From Stenotrophomonas acidaminiphila (lineage in GTDB: Bacteria > Pseudomonadota > Gammaproteobacteria > Xanthomonadales > Xanthomonadaceae): 47,229 bases of DNA. The notes below the pieces were generated by a model. The model saw nothing but the letters and a program-made list of their open reading frames with translations, did not search any database and had not been told where the DNA came from. Positions within the stretch are counted from its first letter, which is position 1. The number at the start of each line of letters is the position of its first letter. The position numbers and the translations under genes were made by a program. Of this stretch, positions 26,602 to 34,559 are shown piece by piece. The stretch lies in NCBI RefSeq assembly GCF_001431595.1, contig NZ_LDJO01000030.1, forward strand, positions 1 to 47,229, given 5' to 3'.

Positions 26602-26820
26602 ATGGCCATGGCGACCTGCGACGTCTGTGGAAATGAATATGCCAACAGTTTCACGGTGACCCAAGGGGCCGTCACCGGCACCTTCGATTCGTTTGAATGC
26701 GCGATCCATGCCATGGCGCCGCGCTGCGCGCATTGCCGATGCGCGGTGATCGGCCATGGCATCGAGTCCGCCGGCGTGGTCCATTGTTGCGAACACTGCG
26801 CCCGCCACGCGGCCGCATGA
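26602..26820 (+). CDS. Small cysteine-rich zinc-ribbon-like protein
   Basis: A 72-residue soluble protein with eight cysteines and several histidines: CDVCGNEY, SFECAIHAMAPRCAHCRC, and HCCEHCARH. The spacing of CxxC pairs suggests two treble-clef or metallothionein-like zinc sites. I have seen similar short proteins annotated as prokaryotic metallothionein family, but cannot confirm this. Two in-frame ATGs (26602, 26608) follow GAGGAC. It lies 90 bases after topoisomerase IB. Metal storage, or a zinc-binding adaptor role in stress, is inference. Confidence 0.7.
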   Translation: MAMATCDVCGNEYANSFTVTQGAVTGTFDSFECAIHAMAPRCAHCRCAVIGHGIESAGVVHCCEHCARHAAA

Positions 26821-26861
26821 ATGCCTGATAGCCCTCCATACCCGTACAAGGAGCATGATCC

Positions 26862-27905
26862 ATGGCTACTGGCAGGAAGACATCCGGCAGCAGGAAATCC
26901 CCGGCCTCGGTGCAACCCGGCAAGGGCCGCGCGAAGACCGCCGGGGCAGGCGCGGATACCACCGCCGCGCGGCAGCGCGCACTGCAGACACAGGCCCGCA
27001 GGCAGGGCGCGGGCAAGCCCGCATCCTCCGATGGAGGCGTCCAGGCCGGCGTCCGCCGGCAACCGGCGAAGATGCCGGCACAGCACCTGGACAAGCCGGG
27101 CAACGAGCATGAACTGCAGCTGCCGCCACGCTACCAGGCACCCGCTTACCGCGGCAGCGGCAAACTGCAGGGCATGCGCGCACTGGTCACCGGGGGCGAT
27201 TCGGGCATCGGCCGGGCAGTGGCCGTCCTGTTCGCGCGCGAAGGTGCCGACGTGGCGATCCTGTACCTGGACGAGCACGAGGATGCGCGGGCCACGTGCG
27301 CCGCGGTCGAGAAAGAGGGCCGGCGCTGCATCGCCATCAGCGGTGACGTGCGTGACCCTGCATTCTGCGACCAGGCCGCGCGGCAGGCGGACCGGGCGCT
27401 GGGCGGCATCGACATCCTGGTCAACAATGCGGCCTTCCAGCTGCATTGCCACCGGCTCGAGGATCTGGGCGATCTGCACCTGCAGGAGACCCTGCAGACC
27501 AACATCGCCGGCTATATCCACATGGCGCGCGCGGTGCTGCCTTACCTGGGCCAGGGTGGCAGCATCATCAACACCGGTTCGGAGACCGCGCTGTTCGGCA
27601 GTCCGTCGCTGATCGACTATTCGGCGACCAAGGGCGCGATCCATGCCCTTACCCTGTCCCTGGCGGCGCAACTGCTGCCCCGTGGCATCCGCGTCAACTG
27701 CGTCGCGCCGGGCCCGGTGTGGACGCCGCTGAACCCGGCGGACAAGGATGCCGGCGATGTCGCCCGGTTTGGCGGCGACAGCGACATGGGGCGGCCGGCG
27801 CAGCCCGAGGAGGTGTCGCCGGCTTACGTGTTCCTGGCTTCGCCGGTGACCGCCAGCTACATAAGCGGCGTGGTCCTGCCGGTCATGGGCGGCCCGCGCG
27901 GCTGA
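26862..27905 (+). CDS. SDR family oxidoreductase with basic N-terminal extension (YdaD/YhdG-like)
   Basis: A 347-residue short-chain dehydrogenase/reductase of the general-stress group (Bacillus GS39/YdaD, YhdG). The Rossmann motif TGGDSGIG is at 110-117; VNNAAF follows, and the catalytic Ser240, Tyr253 and Lys257 are in GSETALFGS and DYSATKGA. The C-terminus YISGVVLPVMGG is typical. The first 85 residues form a Lys/Arg/Ala/Gln-rich extension (SGSRKSPASVQPGKGRAKTA); part of it (QHLDKPGNEHEL) resembles the conserved leader of GS39. The substrate is unknown. The ATG has AAGGAG 11 bases upstream. Confidence 0.9.
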   Translation: MATGRKTSGSRKSPASVQPGKGRAKTAGAGADTTAARQRALQTQARRQGAGKPASSDGGVQAGVRRQPAKMPAQHLDKPGNEHELQLPPRYQAPAYRGSGKLQGMRALVTGGDSGIGRAVAVLFAREGADVAILYLDEHEDARATCAAVEKEGRRCIAISGDVRDPAFCDQAARQADRALGGIDILVNNAAFQLHCHRLEDLGDLHLQETLQTNIAGYIHMARAVLPYLGQGGSIINTGSETALFGSPSLIDYSATKGAIHALTLSLAAQLLPRGIRVNCVAPGPVWTPLNPADKDAGDVARFGGDSDMGRPAQPEEVSPAYVFLASPVTASYISGVVLPVMGGPRG

Positions 27906-27921
27906 GTGCGGCAGGGCGAGC

Positions 27922-28497
27922 ATGGCGACCGGCAAGGCCAACGCAACCGCGCTGATCATCCTGGACATGGTCAACCTGTTCGACTTCGAAGGCGGCGACG
28001 CGCTCGGCGCACGCGCCGTCGCGATCTGCCGGCCGATCGCCGACCTGCGCCGGCGGTTCGATGCGGCATCGCAGCCGGTGATCCATGTCAACGACAACTT
28101 CGCCCGCTGGCAGGGACAGTTCGGCGACCTGGTCGAAGCCTGCGCCAAAGCCGGTGGCCATGCCGCAGCCACGGTGGAGCGGCTGTCGCCACGGCCGGGT
28201 GATTACCACGTGCTCAAGCCCAAGCACTCGGCATTCCATGCCACGCCGCTGGCGATCCTGCTGCGCAAGCTGGGCGTCCGCCGGCTGGTGCTGACCGGGA
28301 TTGCCGCCGATTCGTGCGTGCTTGTGACCGCGCAGGATGCCAAGATGCATGAATTCGGGCTGTGGGTGCCGGCCGACTGCGTGGCCGCGATCAGCGTACG
28401 GCGCAAGCGCGATGCACTGGCGGTGGTGGCGCATTCGCTGCTGGCGCCGGTGGCCCGCTCGCGTGAAGTCCGCGGGATATTCCCGGTACGGGCGTGA
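27922..28497 (+). CDS. Isochorismatase-family cysteine hydrolase
   Basis: A 191-residue cysteine hydrolase. The catalytic triad is visible as Asp15 (LIILDMVNLF), Lys101 (KPKHSAFHATPL) and Cys132 (GIAADSCVLVTA), with the cis-peptide segment before the Cys. Family members include nicotinamidase-like and isochorismatase-like amidohydrolases; the substrate here cannot be told. It begins 16 bases after the SDR stop, so it is probably cotranscribed with it. In general-stress clusters of related bacteria these two families often occur together. Confidence 0.88.
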   Translation: MATGKANATALIILDMVNLFDFEGGDALGARAVAICRPIADLRRRFDAASQPVIHVNDNFARWQGQFGDLVEACAKAGGHAAATVERLSPRPGDYHVLKPKHSAFHATPLAILLRKLGVRRLVLTGIAADSCVLVTAQDAKMHEFGLWVPADCVAAISVRRKRDALAVVAHSLLAPVARSREVRGIFPVRA

Positions 28498-28576
28498 ACG
28501 TGCCGGGGCGGTTCTTCACGCCTGCTTTAGCCGGTATTGGCCAGCGTTGTCGCCAGTTCACAACGGTATGCACGCC

Positions 28577-29476
28577 ATGGCGCGTCCGATCTGGACGGGA
28601 ACCCTGTCTTTCGGCCTGTTGAACGTCCCGGTGTCGCTGATGAGCGGCGAGCGCCGGGTGGACATCAGCTTCCGCATGCTCGACTCGCGTGACCGCAAGC
28701 CGATCCGCTTCGAACGGGTCAATGCCGAAACCGGCGAGGAAGTGCCATGGAAGGATATCGTCAAGGCATTCGAGTACGACAAGGGCAGCTATGTCGTGGT
28801 GGAAAAGGAGGACATCGCCTCGGCTGCGCCGCAGACCCACGACTCCATCGACGTGGAAGCGTTCGTCGAGCGCGACGAGATCAGCGTGCGCTTCTATGAA
28901 AAGCCGTATGTGATCGTTCCCGGCAAGAAGGCGGAGGAGGGCTACGTGCTGCTGCGCGAGACGCTGCGCGACACCGGCAGGGCCGGCATCGCGCGCGTTG
29001 TCATCCGCACCCGCGAGTACCTGTGCGCGGTGGTGCCCGAGGGCGAGGCGCTGCTGTTGATGATGCTGCGTTATCCGCAGGAACTGGTGGACCCGGCCGA
29101 GTACAGGCTGCCCGGGGGCAAGCCTGCCGACTACCGTATCTCCAGGCGCGAGACGGAGGTGGCTGCGAGCCTGATCGAATCGATGTCGGTGCCGTGGCGT
29201 GCGGACGATTACCAGGACGAGTTCCGTGGCCGGCTCGAGGCGATCATCCGCAAGCGCCTGAAGGCCAAGGGCGCCACCACCCGGATCATCGACGAACACA
29301 CCGAGCCGGAGGATGCCACCACCAACGTCGTCGATTTCATGGCGCTGCTGCAGAAAAGCCTGGAAGAGAACAAGCGCACGCCTGCCGGCAAGCGGAAACC
29401 GGCGAAGAAGGCGGCACCCCGCAGGTCCGCCGCGAAGAAGGCAGGCACGTCCACGCGCCGGAAGGCGGCGCCCTGA
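28577..29476 (+). CDS. ku: Ku, bacterial non-homologous end-joining protein
   Basis: A 299-residue DNA-end-binding protein that forms a ring homodimer on double-strand breaks and recruits LigD. It begins MARPIWTGTLSFGLLNVPVS, the canonical Ku start, with core blocks YEKPYVIVPGKKAEEGYVLL and AAVVPEGEALLLMMLRYPQ-like (AVVPEGEALLLMML). The C-terminal tail is Lys/Arg/Ala-rich (KRKPAKKAAPRRSAAKKAG), as in long bacterial Ku proteins where it binds DNA. An in-frame ATG at 28568 adds MHA. It starts 79 bases after the hydrolase and ends two bases before the next gene. Confidence 0.95.
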   Translation: MARPIWTGTLSFGLLNVPVSLMSGERRVDISFRMLDSRDRKPIRFERVNAETGEEVPWKDIVKAFEYDKGSYVVVEKEDIASAAPQTHDSIDVEAFVERDEISVRFYEKPYVIVPGKKAEEGYVLLRETLRDTGRAGIARVVIRTREYLCAVVPEGEALLLMMLRYPQELVDPAEYRLPGGKPADYRISRRETEVAASLIESMSVPWRADDYQDEFRGRLEAIIRKRLKAKGATTRIIDEHTEPEDATTNVVDFMALLQKSLEENKRTPAGKRKPAKKAAPRRSAAKKAGTSTRRKAAP

Positions 29477-29478
29477 GC

Positions 29479-30144
29479 ATGGGCGGCGGCCGTCGCTTGA
29501 TTCCAGTCGGCAGCATCGGCCGGCGGGTCTATGGCACGACTTTCCTTTACGTGCTGCCCTGCGCGAATGAGGACCACGCCAAGCTGAGCATCGCCGGTGA
29601 TCCGCTGGTGCGAATGCAGGCGTTCTCTTCACGCTACTACGAATTCTTCGACCTGGATGCCGGCTGGCTGCTGGAGGCCGCCACCGTGGCCGAGGCGCGG
29701 ACATGGGAAACCACGCTCAAGCGCCAGCTGCGGGCGCATGCCGCGCCGGCGCCGCTGCTGGTCCCCGCGCGCGCGGGCGGCCGCACCGAGTGGGCCCGCG
29801 GCGCGCTGTCGGCACTGGCCGGCTGGCGCGATGCGCAGGTCGCGCAGGGCTTCGTGGCGCACGCCCCGCTGCGCGGCTGGGTACGCCAGCGCCTGTTGCA
29901 GGCAGGGGCAGACCTGCAGCACCACGTGCAGGCAATGGTCGAGCGGTTCGGCGCGGTCGCGTACTGGCCGCCGGCGGTGCCTGGCACGCCGCTGGGCGTG
30001 CTGCGCGATGTACTGGACGCCTGCGTGCTGCTGGAGACCATGCCCGATGACCTGGGCCAGGCTGAGCTGGATGCATGGCATCGGCGCAACAGCGGGGTGC
30101 CGTTGCCTGCCATGTCACCAACGCCGGGCCTGGAGCGGCGATGA
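29479..30144 (+). CDS. Uncharacterised protein between Ku and LigD, possible GIY-YIG/T5orf172-like nuclease
   Basis: A 221-residue protein translated in the Ku-LigD operon: it starts two bases after the Ku stop, and its stop overlaps the LigD ATG by four bases. The N-terminal half has an order of residues resembling GIY-YIG/T5orf172 nucleases: LYVLP (Tyr24), AKLSIAGDPLVRMQAFS (Lys35, Arg45), then an acidic helix ARTWETTLKRQL (Glu77) and GRTEWARG (Glu104). The second Tyr of a classical GIY-YIG motif is absent, so it may be a divergent or inactive member. The C-terminal half is helical with no recognised domain. The family call is inference from pattern only. Confidence 0.6.
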   Translation: MGGGRRLIPVGSIGRRVYGTTFLYVLPCANEDHAKLSIAGDPLVRMQAFSSRYYEFFDLDAGWLLEAATVAEARTWETTLKRQLRAHAAPAPLLVPARAGGRTEWARGALSALAGWRDAQVAQGFVAHAPLRGWVRQRLLQAGADLQHHVQAMVERFGAVAYWPPAVPGTPLGVLRDVLDACVLLETMPDDLGQAELDAWHRRNSGVPLPAMSPTPGLERR

Positions 30145-32651
30145 GTCTGTACGACTATCGACGCAAGCGCCGGTTCGACCGGACCCCCGAGCCGTCGGTG
30201 GACCGCCGTCGCGCGCGCGGCATGCACCCCGTTTTCGTGGTGCAGCTGCACCACGCCAGCCATCGCCATTACGACTTCCGCCTGCAGGTGGGCGGCACCC
30301 TGCGCAGCTGGGCCGTACCGAAGGGGCCGAGCCTGGACCCGTCCGTAAAGCGGCTGGCGGCCCAGGTGGAAGACCATCCGCTGGACTACGCGGATTTCGA
30401 AGGGGATATCCCCGCAGGCCAGTATGGCGCCGGCCATGTCGCGATCTTCGACCACGGCACCTGGGCTACCGACGGCGATGCGGAGGAGCAATTGGCCAGC
30501 GGGCACCTGCGCTTCCAGCTGTTCGGCGGCAAGCTCAGGGGCGGATGGCACCTGGTGCGTTCGGGTGCACGTGGGCGGCAGCCGGAATGGTTGTTGTTCA
30601 AGGCGCGCGACGCATACGCGGCCCCACTGGAGGCGGACGACCTGCTGGACGCTGCCCCGCCCGGGCGGGGGCCGGCCGCGGGCAAGCGACCACGCCCCGT
30701 GCCGGCGCGGGGCCGGCGCCTGTTGGCAGCCGCGGCCAAACTGCCCGGTGCCCGCCGCACCCGCGCAGAACCTGCATTCCACGCGCCGCAGCTGGCCACC
30801 CTGGTGGAGGCGGTGCCGGACGGGGACGGCTGGCTGCACGAAGCCAAATGGGATGGCTATCGGCTGATCGCGCAGCTGGCCCGCGACCGGGTGCGGCTGT
30901 GGTCGCGCAACGCGCTGGAATGGACGCAGCGGCTGCCCGCGATCGTGCAGGCCCTGCAGGCGCTCGATGTCGTGGCGGTGCTGGACGGCGAGCTGGTGGC
31001 CGGGGCCGGACGCCAGCAGGATTTCGGCCTGCTGCAGGCCAGCTTGTCGGGTGAGCGCGCCGCGCCCCTGTCCTATGTGCTGTTCGACATCCTGCAACTG
31101 GGCGATGTCGATGTCCGTGGCTGCCGCCAGGACGACCGCAAGGCGTTGCTGGCCACGCTGCTGGAATCGGCATCGCAGCCGCTGGTGTACAGCTCGCACG
31201 TGGCCGATGGCCAGCGCGCCCTGGCCATGGCGGTGGAACGCGGCCTGGAGGGCATCATCTCCAAGCGTGCCGCGGCGGCTTACCGCAGCGGTCGCGGCGA
31301 CCACTGGCGCAAGGTCAAGCACCGCATGTCCGACGAGTTCGTGGTGGTTGGGTTCACCGCACCCAAGGGCAGCCGCAGTGGGCTGGGGGCGCTGCTGCTG
31401 GCCACGCCCGTGGGCCGCAGGGGCTGGCGCTATGCCGGCCGGGTGGGAAGCGGCTTCAACCAGCACACGCTCGACGCACTGGTGCGGCGGCTGTCGCCGC
31501 TTGCCCGCGACACACCGTTACCGGCCATCACCGCCGGGGCCGTCGGGCCGGGCAGGGTCCAATGGGTGAAGCCGGTCATGGTGGTGGAAGTGTTCCATCA
31601 TGGCACCGGCAATCAGGGCCTGCTGCGGCAGGCGTCGTTCAAGACCATCCGCGCCGACCGGAACGTGGCCGAGCTGCGCGCCGCGGTGCCGGTTCCAGTA
31701 CCGGAGGAACACAGCATGCCTGACCATATGCCCGGGTCGTCAGCTGCCGCCACCGATGTGGCGCTGACCAGCCACAGCCGCGTGGTGTATCCAGACGCCG
31801 GCATCCGCAAGCAGGAAGTGTTCGCCTACTACCGCGACATGCTGCCGTGGCTGCTGCCGGAGATCGTCGACAGGCCGGTGTCGGTGGTGCGCTGTCCGCA
31901 GGGCACCCAGCGACCGTGTTTCTTCCAGAAACACCTGCCGCCCGGCACCGGGCATGTCGGCACGGTGCCGATCGAGGAGGAGGGCGGCACCCGCGCGGAC
32001 TACATCGTGGTGCGCGATGCGGCCGGGCTGCTCGAGCTGGTGCAGTTCAATGCGCTGGAGTTCCATCCGTGGGGCGCGCGGGCCGATGCGCCGGACCTGG
32101 CTGACCGCATCGTGTTCGATCTCGATCCTGGCCCGGGGGTGGCCTGGGCCCGGGTGGTGGCAGCGGCCCGGCAGGTGCGCGATCACCTGCGCGAACTGGG
32201 CCTGGAATCCTTCGTGCGCATCTCCGGCGGCAAGGGCCTGCACGTGGTGGTGCCGCTGCGGCCGGCCTGCGAGTGGTCGCAGGTGAAGGCCTTCGCGCGT
32301 GCTTTCGCCGAAGCCATGGCGACTGCCGATCGGCTGGCCTACGTGGCCACGGCCAGCAAGCGCCAGCGCAAGGGGCGCATCTTCATCGACTACCTGCGTA
32401 ACGGCCGGGGTGCCACCAGCGTGGCGTCGTTCTCGTTGCGGGCCCGGCCGGGCGCGCCGGTGGCCATGCCATTGCGCTGGGAGGAGCTGGGCAGGGTCCG
32501 GCGCGCAGACGCCTACGACATCGCCTCGGAACCACGCCGGATGAAGCGGATGAAGCAGCATCCCTGGGGCGACATCGACCGGATCCGGCAGGACCTGGCG
32601 CCCATTGCCGCGCGCCTGTCCGGGCGCAACCCACGCAGACCAGATGCATGA
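30141..32651 (+). CDS. ligD: ATP-dependent DNA ligase LigD (PE-LIG-POL)
   Basis: An 836-residue multifunctional end-joining enzyme. Order of domains: 3'-phosphoesterase (about 30-160, with HRHYDFRL and VEDHPLDYADFEGDIPAGQYG), basic linker (about 175-210), adenylation and OB ligase domains (about 215-510; catalytic Lys236 in HEAKWDGYR, LDGELV, GLEGIISKR, WRKVKH), and the primase-like polymerase domain (about 550-836; FDLDPG metal ligands, ISGGKGLHVVVPL). The phosphoesterase-ligase-polymerase order is that of Pseudomonas-type LigD. ATG at 30141 overlaps the preceding stop by four bases. Expected to act with Ku. Confidence 0.95.
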   Translation: MSLYDYRRKRRFDRTPEPSVDRRRARGMHPVFVVQLHHASHRHYDFRLQVGGTLRSWAVPKGPSLDPSVKRLAAQVEDHPLDYADFEGDIPAGQYGAGHVAIFDHGTWATDGDAEEQLASGHLRFQLFGGKLRGGWHLVRSGARGRQPEWLLFKARDAYAAPLEADDLLDAAPPGRGPAAGKRPRPVPARGRRLLAAAAKLPGARRTRAEPAFHAPQLATLVEAVPDGDGWLHEAKWDGYRLIAQLARDRVRLWSRNALEWTQRLPAIVQALQALDVVAVLDGELVAGAGRQQDFGLLQASLSGERAAPLSYVLFDILQLGDVDVRGCRQDDRKALLATLLESASQPLVYSSHVADGQRALAMAVERGLEGIISKRAAAAYRSGRGDHWRKVKHRMSDEFVVVGFTAPKGSRSGLGALLLATPVGRRGWRYAGRVGSGFNQHTLDALVRRLSPLARDTPLPAITAGAVGPGRVQWVKPVMVVEVFHHGTGNQGLLRQASFKTIRADRNVAELRAAVPVPVPEEHSMPDHMPGSSAAATDVALTSHSRVVYPDAGIRKQEVFAYYRDMLPWLLPEIVDRPVSVVRCPQGTQRPCFFQKHLPPGTGHVGTVPIEEEGGTRADYIVVRDAAGLLELVQFNALEFHPWGARADAPDLADRIVFDLDPGPGVAWARVVAAARQVRDHLRELGLESFVRISGGKGLHVVVPLRPACEWSQVKAFARAFAEAMATADRLAYVATASKRQRKGRIFIDYLRNGRGATSVASFSLRARPGAPVAMPLRWEELGRVRRADAYDIASEPRRMKRMKQHPWGDIDRIRQDLAPIAARLSGRNPRRPDA

Positions 32652-32812
32652 GTGCGCTGCACCGGCGCAGTCATCCGTGCGGCGGCGCCGCGTCCGCCAG
32701 CCGCGCCGGCCGCCCGCCACGCGCATGACGATGTGCAGGCGTGCCAAGCACGCGCCCCTGTCGCGTATGCCCCCGCGCTGCGGGCACCGGCATGACCGGC
32801 CAGCGGTGGCAA

Positions 32813-32842
32813 CCACGCCGCAGCATGCGAAGCGCGGCGTGG
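32813..32842. terminator. Possible terminator hairpin after ligD
   Basis: A 9-bp perfect stem CCACGCCGC / GCGGCGTGG (32813-32821 with 32834-32842) in the 248-base gap between the convergent ligD and BON-protein genes. It lacks a U-run. Confidence 0.35.
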
Positions 32843-32899
32843 CGCCGATGCAGATGCACGGGCGGCCGTCGGCCAGGGCCCACGCGCCGCCCGGCTAAG

Positions 32900-33247
32900 T
32901 CACTTGCCGGCGCGTACCACCAGCCGGTTGTCCACGCGGCTGACGCCCTTGATGCCCTTGGCGACGGCGACAGCCTTGTCGGCTTCGACCTTGCTGTCCA
33001 CCTCGCCGCTCAACGATACGACGCCATTGACGGTCTCGACCTTGATCGCCATGCCGGGGATGTCCTTGGTGGCGAGAAGATCGGCCTTGACCTTGGTGGT
33101 GATCCAGGTGTCGCTGCCGGGTTGCGCCGATTCGTGTTCCTGCGTGCCATGCGCCTGGGGGGCGGCATGGCCCGTGGTGATGGCACCCGCGCTGGCGGCC
33201 GCGACGATGCCCATGAGCAGGAAGTGCTTCATCTTGCTGGTGTCCAT
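32900..33247 (-). CDS. BON-domain periplasmic protein
   Basis: A 115-residue exported protein. The signal peptide is MDTSKMKHFLLMGIVAAASA to about TGHAA. The single BON domain follows (about 45-112): DTWITTKVKADLLATKD, VNGVVSLSGEVDS and GVSRVDNRLVV. BON domains are found in OsmY and related envelope-stress proteins and are thought to bind phospholipid membranes. The ATG at 33247 has GTGGAG upstream. Located beside the end-joining operon and a ferritin-like protein, consistent with a stress role. Confidence 0.88.
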   Translation of the reverse strand: MDTSKMKHFLLMGIVAAASAGAITTGHAAPQAHGTQEHESAQPGSDTWITTKVKADLLATKDIPGMAIKVETVNGVVSLSGEVDSKVEADKAVAVAKGIKGVSRVDNRLVVRAGK

Positions 33248-33553
33248 GTCGATTCTCCACGCGGAGCGGAAGTGCTCCGAGGCCATGATGGCTGGCGTGC
33301 GATTAAGACCATGCAGCAGATCGGTGATGGCCATGTGCACGCGCAGCGGGTGCCGCGTGCGTGCCCGGCGCGAACTGCATGGCGGACGCAGCGCATGCGT
33401 TGGCACGGATCATGGGCAACGGAGCCACGGGGCACCGGTTCGTGACCGGTTTCAGGGTTTCACGCCACGACCGCGCCACGCACGCAATGGCTTCACTTCG
33501 CGCAGGCTAAATGGTGCATGCCGGGGCGGGAACAACCATGAGGAAATCTTGCT
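33248..33553. other. Divergent intergenic region between the BON gene and the 83-residue gene
   Basis: About 306 bases without a supported gene. It should hold two divergent promoters. On the minus strand GGTCTTAAT near 33300 is the nearest -10-like stretch to the BON gene; on the plus strand GGCTAAAT near 33505 lies before the small gene. Neither has a clear -35 partner. Confidence 0.35.
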
Positions 33554-33805
33554 GTGAAAGGTGTTCAACTCTATCTGGTGGGACCGGGACAAGAGCGCCG
33601 CCCGGTCAGGCGCATCGCCACGGAGCTGGCCGACATCAAGACCATGGGCATTCCCGCCAGGAGCGCGCCCGTGGCGGCCAACACGCTGATCGAGATCAGC
33701 ACCCTGGCCGATGACCAGGGCAACCTGGCAAGGCAGATCGACTGCGAGGGATTCCGCTACAAGTTCAAGGGCTCGGAAATTCCCTGGTCGCTGGTGGTCG
33801 GGTGA
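33554..33805 (+). CDS. Hypothetical protein, 83 residues
   Basis: A small soluble protein starting at GTG: MKGVQLYLVGPGQERRPVRR. Alternating charged and hydrophobic strands end RYKFKGSEIPWSLVVG. No signal peptide, membrane helix or recognised motif. AGGAAA lies about nine bases before the GTG. It stands alone in a region of stress genes. I do not recognise it. Confidence 0.6.
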   Translation: MKGVQLYLVGPGQERRPVRRIATELADIKTMGIPARSAPVAANTLIEISTLADDQGNLARQIDCEGFRYKFKGSEIPWSLVVG

Positions 33806-33954
33806 AGGAATGGGCGGGCCTGTCGCGCGACGAGGGCCCGCCCCCGTTGCAACGCATGCATGTCCGCATGCGGCCACGCCGGCTTCACGCCCGATCACGG
33901 CCTCCTTGCAGTTGCCTGTCTATACCGGGCGTTCCTCAGCCCAGGAGAACATCC

Positions 33955-34557
33955 ATGACTTCCAAGATCCATGCGGCGCAGGTCCGCGAACTGCTGCTGC
34001 AGGCCCTGGAAACCGAACGTGGTGGCATCGAGGTGTACACCGCGGCCATCCGTGCGGCACGCAACAAGGACCTGCAGCAGGAGTGGGAGGGCTACCTCGA
34101 GGAAACCCGCAACCACGAACGGATCCTGATGCGCGTGTTCGAGGAGATGGGCCTGGACCCGGAAACCCCCAGTCCGGGACGCGACGTCGTCGCCCACCAG
34201 GGGGCGTCGCTGGTCGCGGCGATCGAAATGGCGCTGGCCAATGCCAAGCCCGCCGACGCGGAGCTGGTCGCGGCCGAATGCGTCGTGCTGGCCGAGACCA
34301 AGGATCACATGAACTGGGAGTTGATCGGCCAGGTCGCCGAACAGGGCGGGCCGCGCGCCGAGCTGCTCGCGCAGGCCCATGCCGCGGTGGAGACGCAGGA
34401 GGACCATCACCTCTATCACACGCGCGGATGGGCACGTGAACTGTGGATCCGCAGCCTGGGCATGCCCGCGGTACTGCCGCCGCCGGAAGAGCAGAAGGAC
34501 GTGCAGACCGCCATCGGTGCGGCGCGCGCGGAGAAGGCGCGGCAGGATTACCTGTAG
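33955..34557 (+). CDS. Ferritin-like / rubrerythrin-like protein
   Basis: A 200-residue helical protein with the four-helix ferritin-like pattern. Candidate diiron ligands are Glu in LETERGGIEVY, an ExxH in YLEETRNHERIL, Glu and Asp/His in VLAETKDHMNWEL, and Glu/His in AVETQEDHHLYH. This could be an iron-binding or peroxide-scavenging protein. The C-terminal tail is Gln/Ala-rich (EEQKDVQTAIGAARAEKA). The ATG at 33955 has AGGAG eight bases upstream, and TATACC at 33921-33926 may be a -10 box. It precedes the CorA-like gene by two bases. Confidence 0.8.
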   Translation: MTSKIHAAQVRELLLQALETERGGIEVYTAAIRAARNKDLQQEWEGYLEETRNHERILMRVFEEMGLDPETPSPGRDVVAHQGASLVAAIEMALANAKPADAELVAAECVVLAETKDHMNWELIGQVAEQGGPRAELLAQAHAAVETQEDHHLYHTRGWARELWIRSLGMPAVLPPPEEQKDVQTAIGAARAEKARQDYL

Positions 34558-34559
34558 TC

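Noticed and set aside
32605..32898. Open frame between ligD and the BON gene
   Set aside because: It starts inside ligD in another frame, and its translation is Arg/Pro/Ala-rich without any protein-like pattern.
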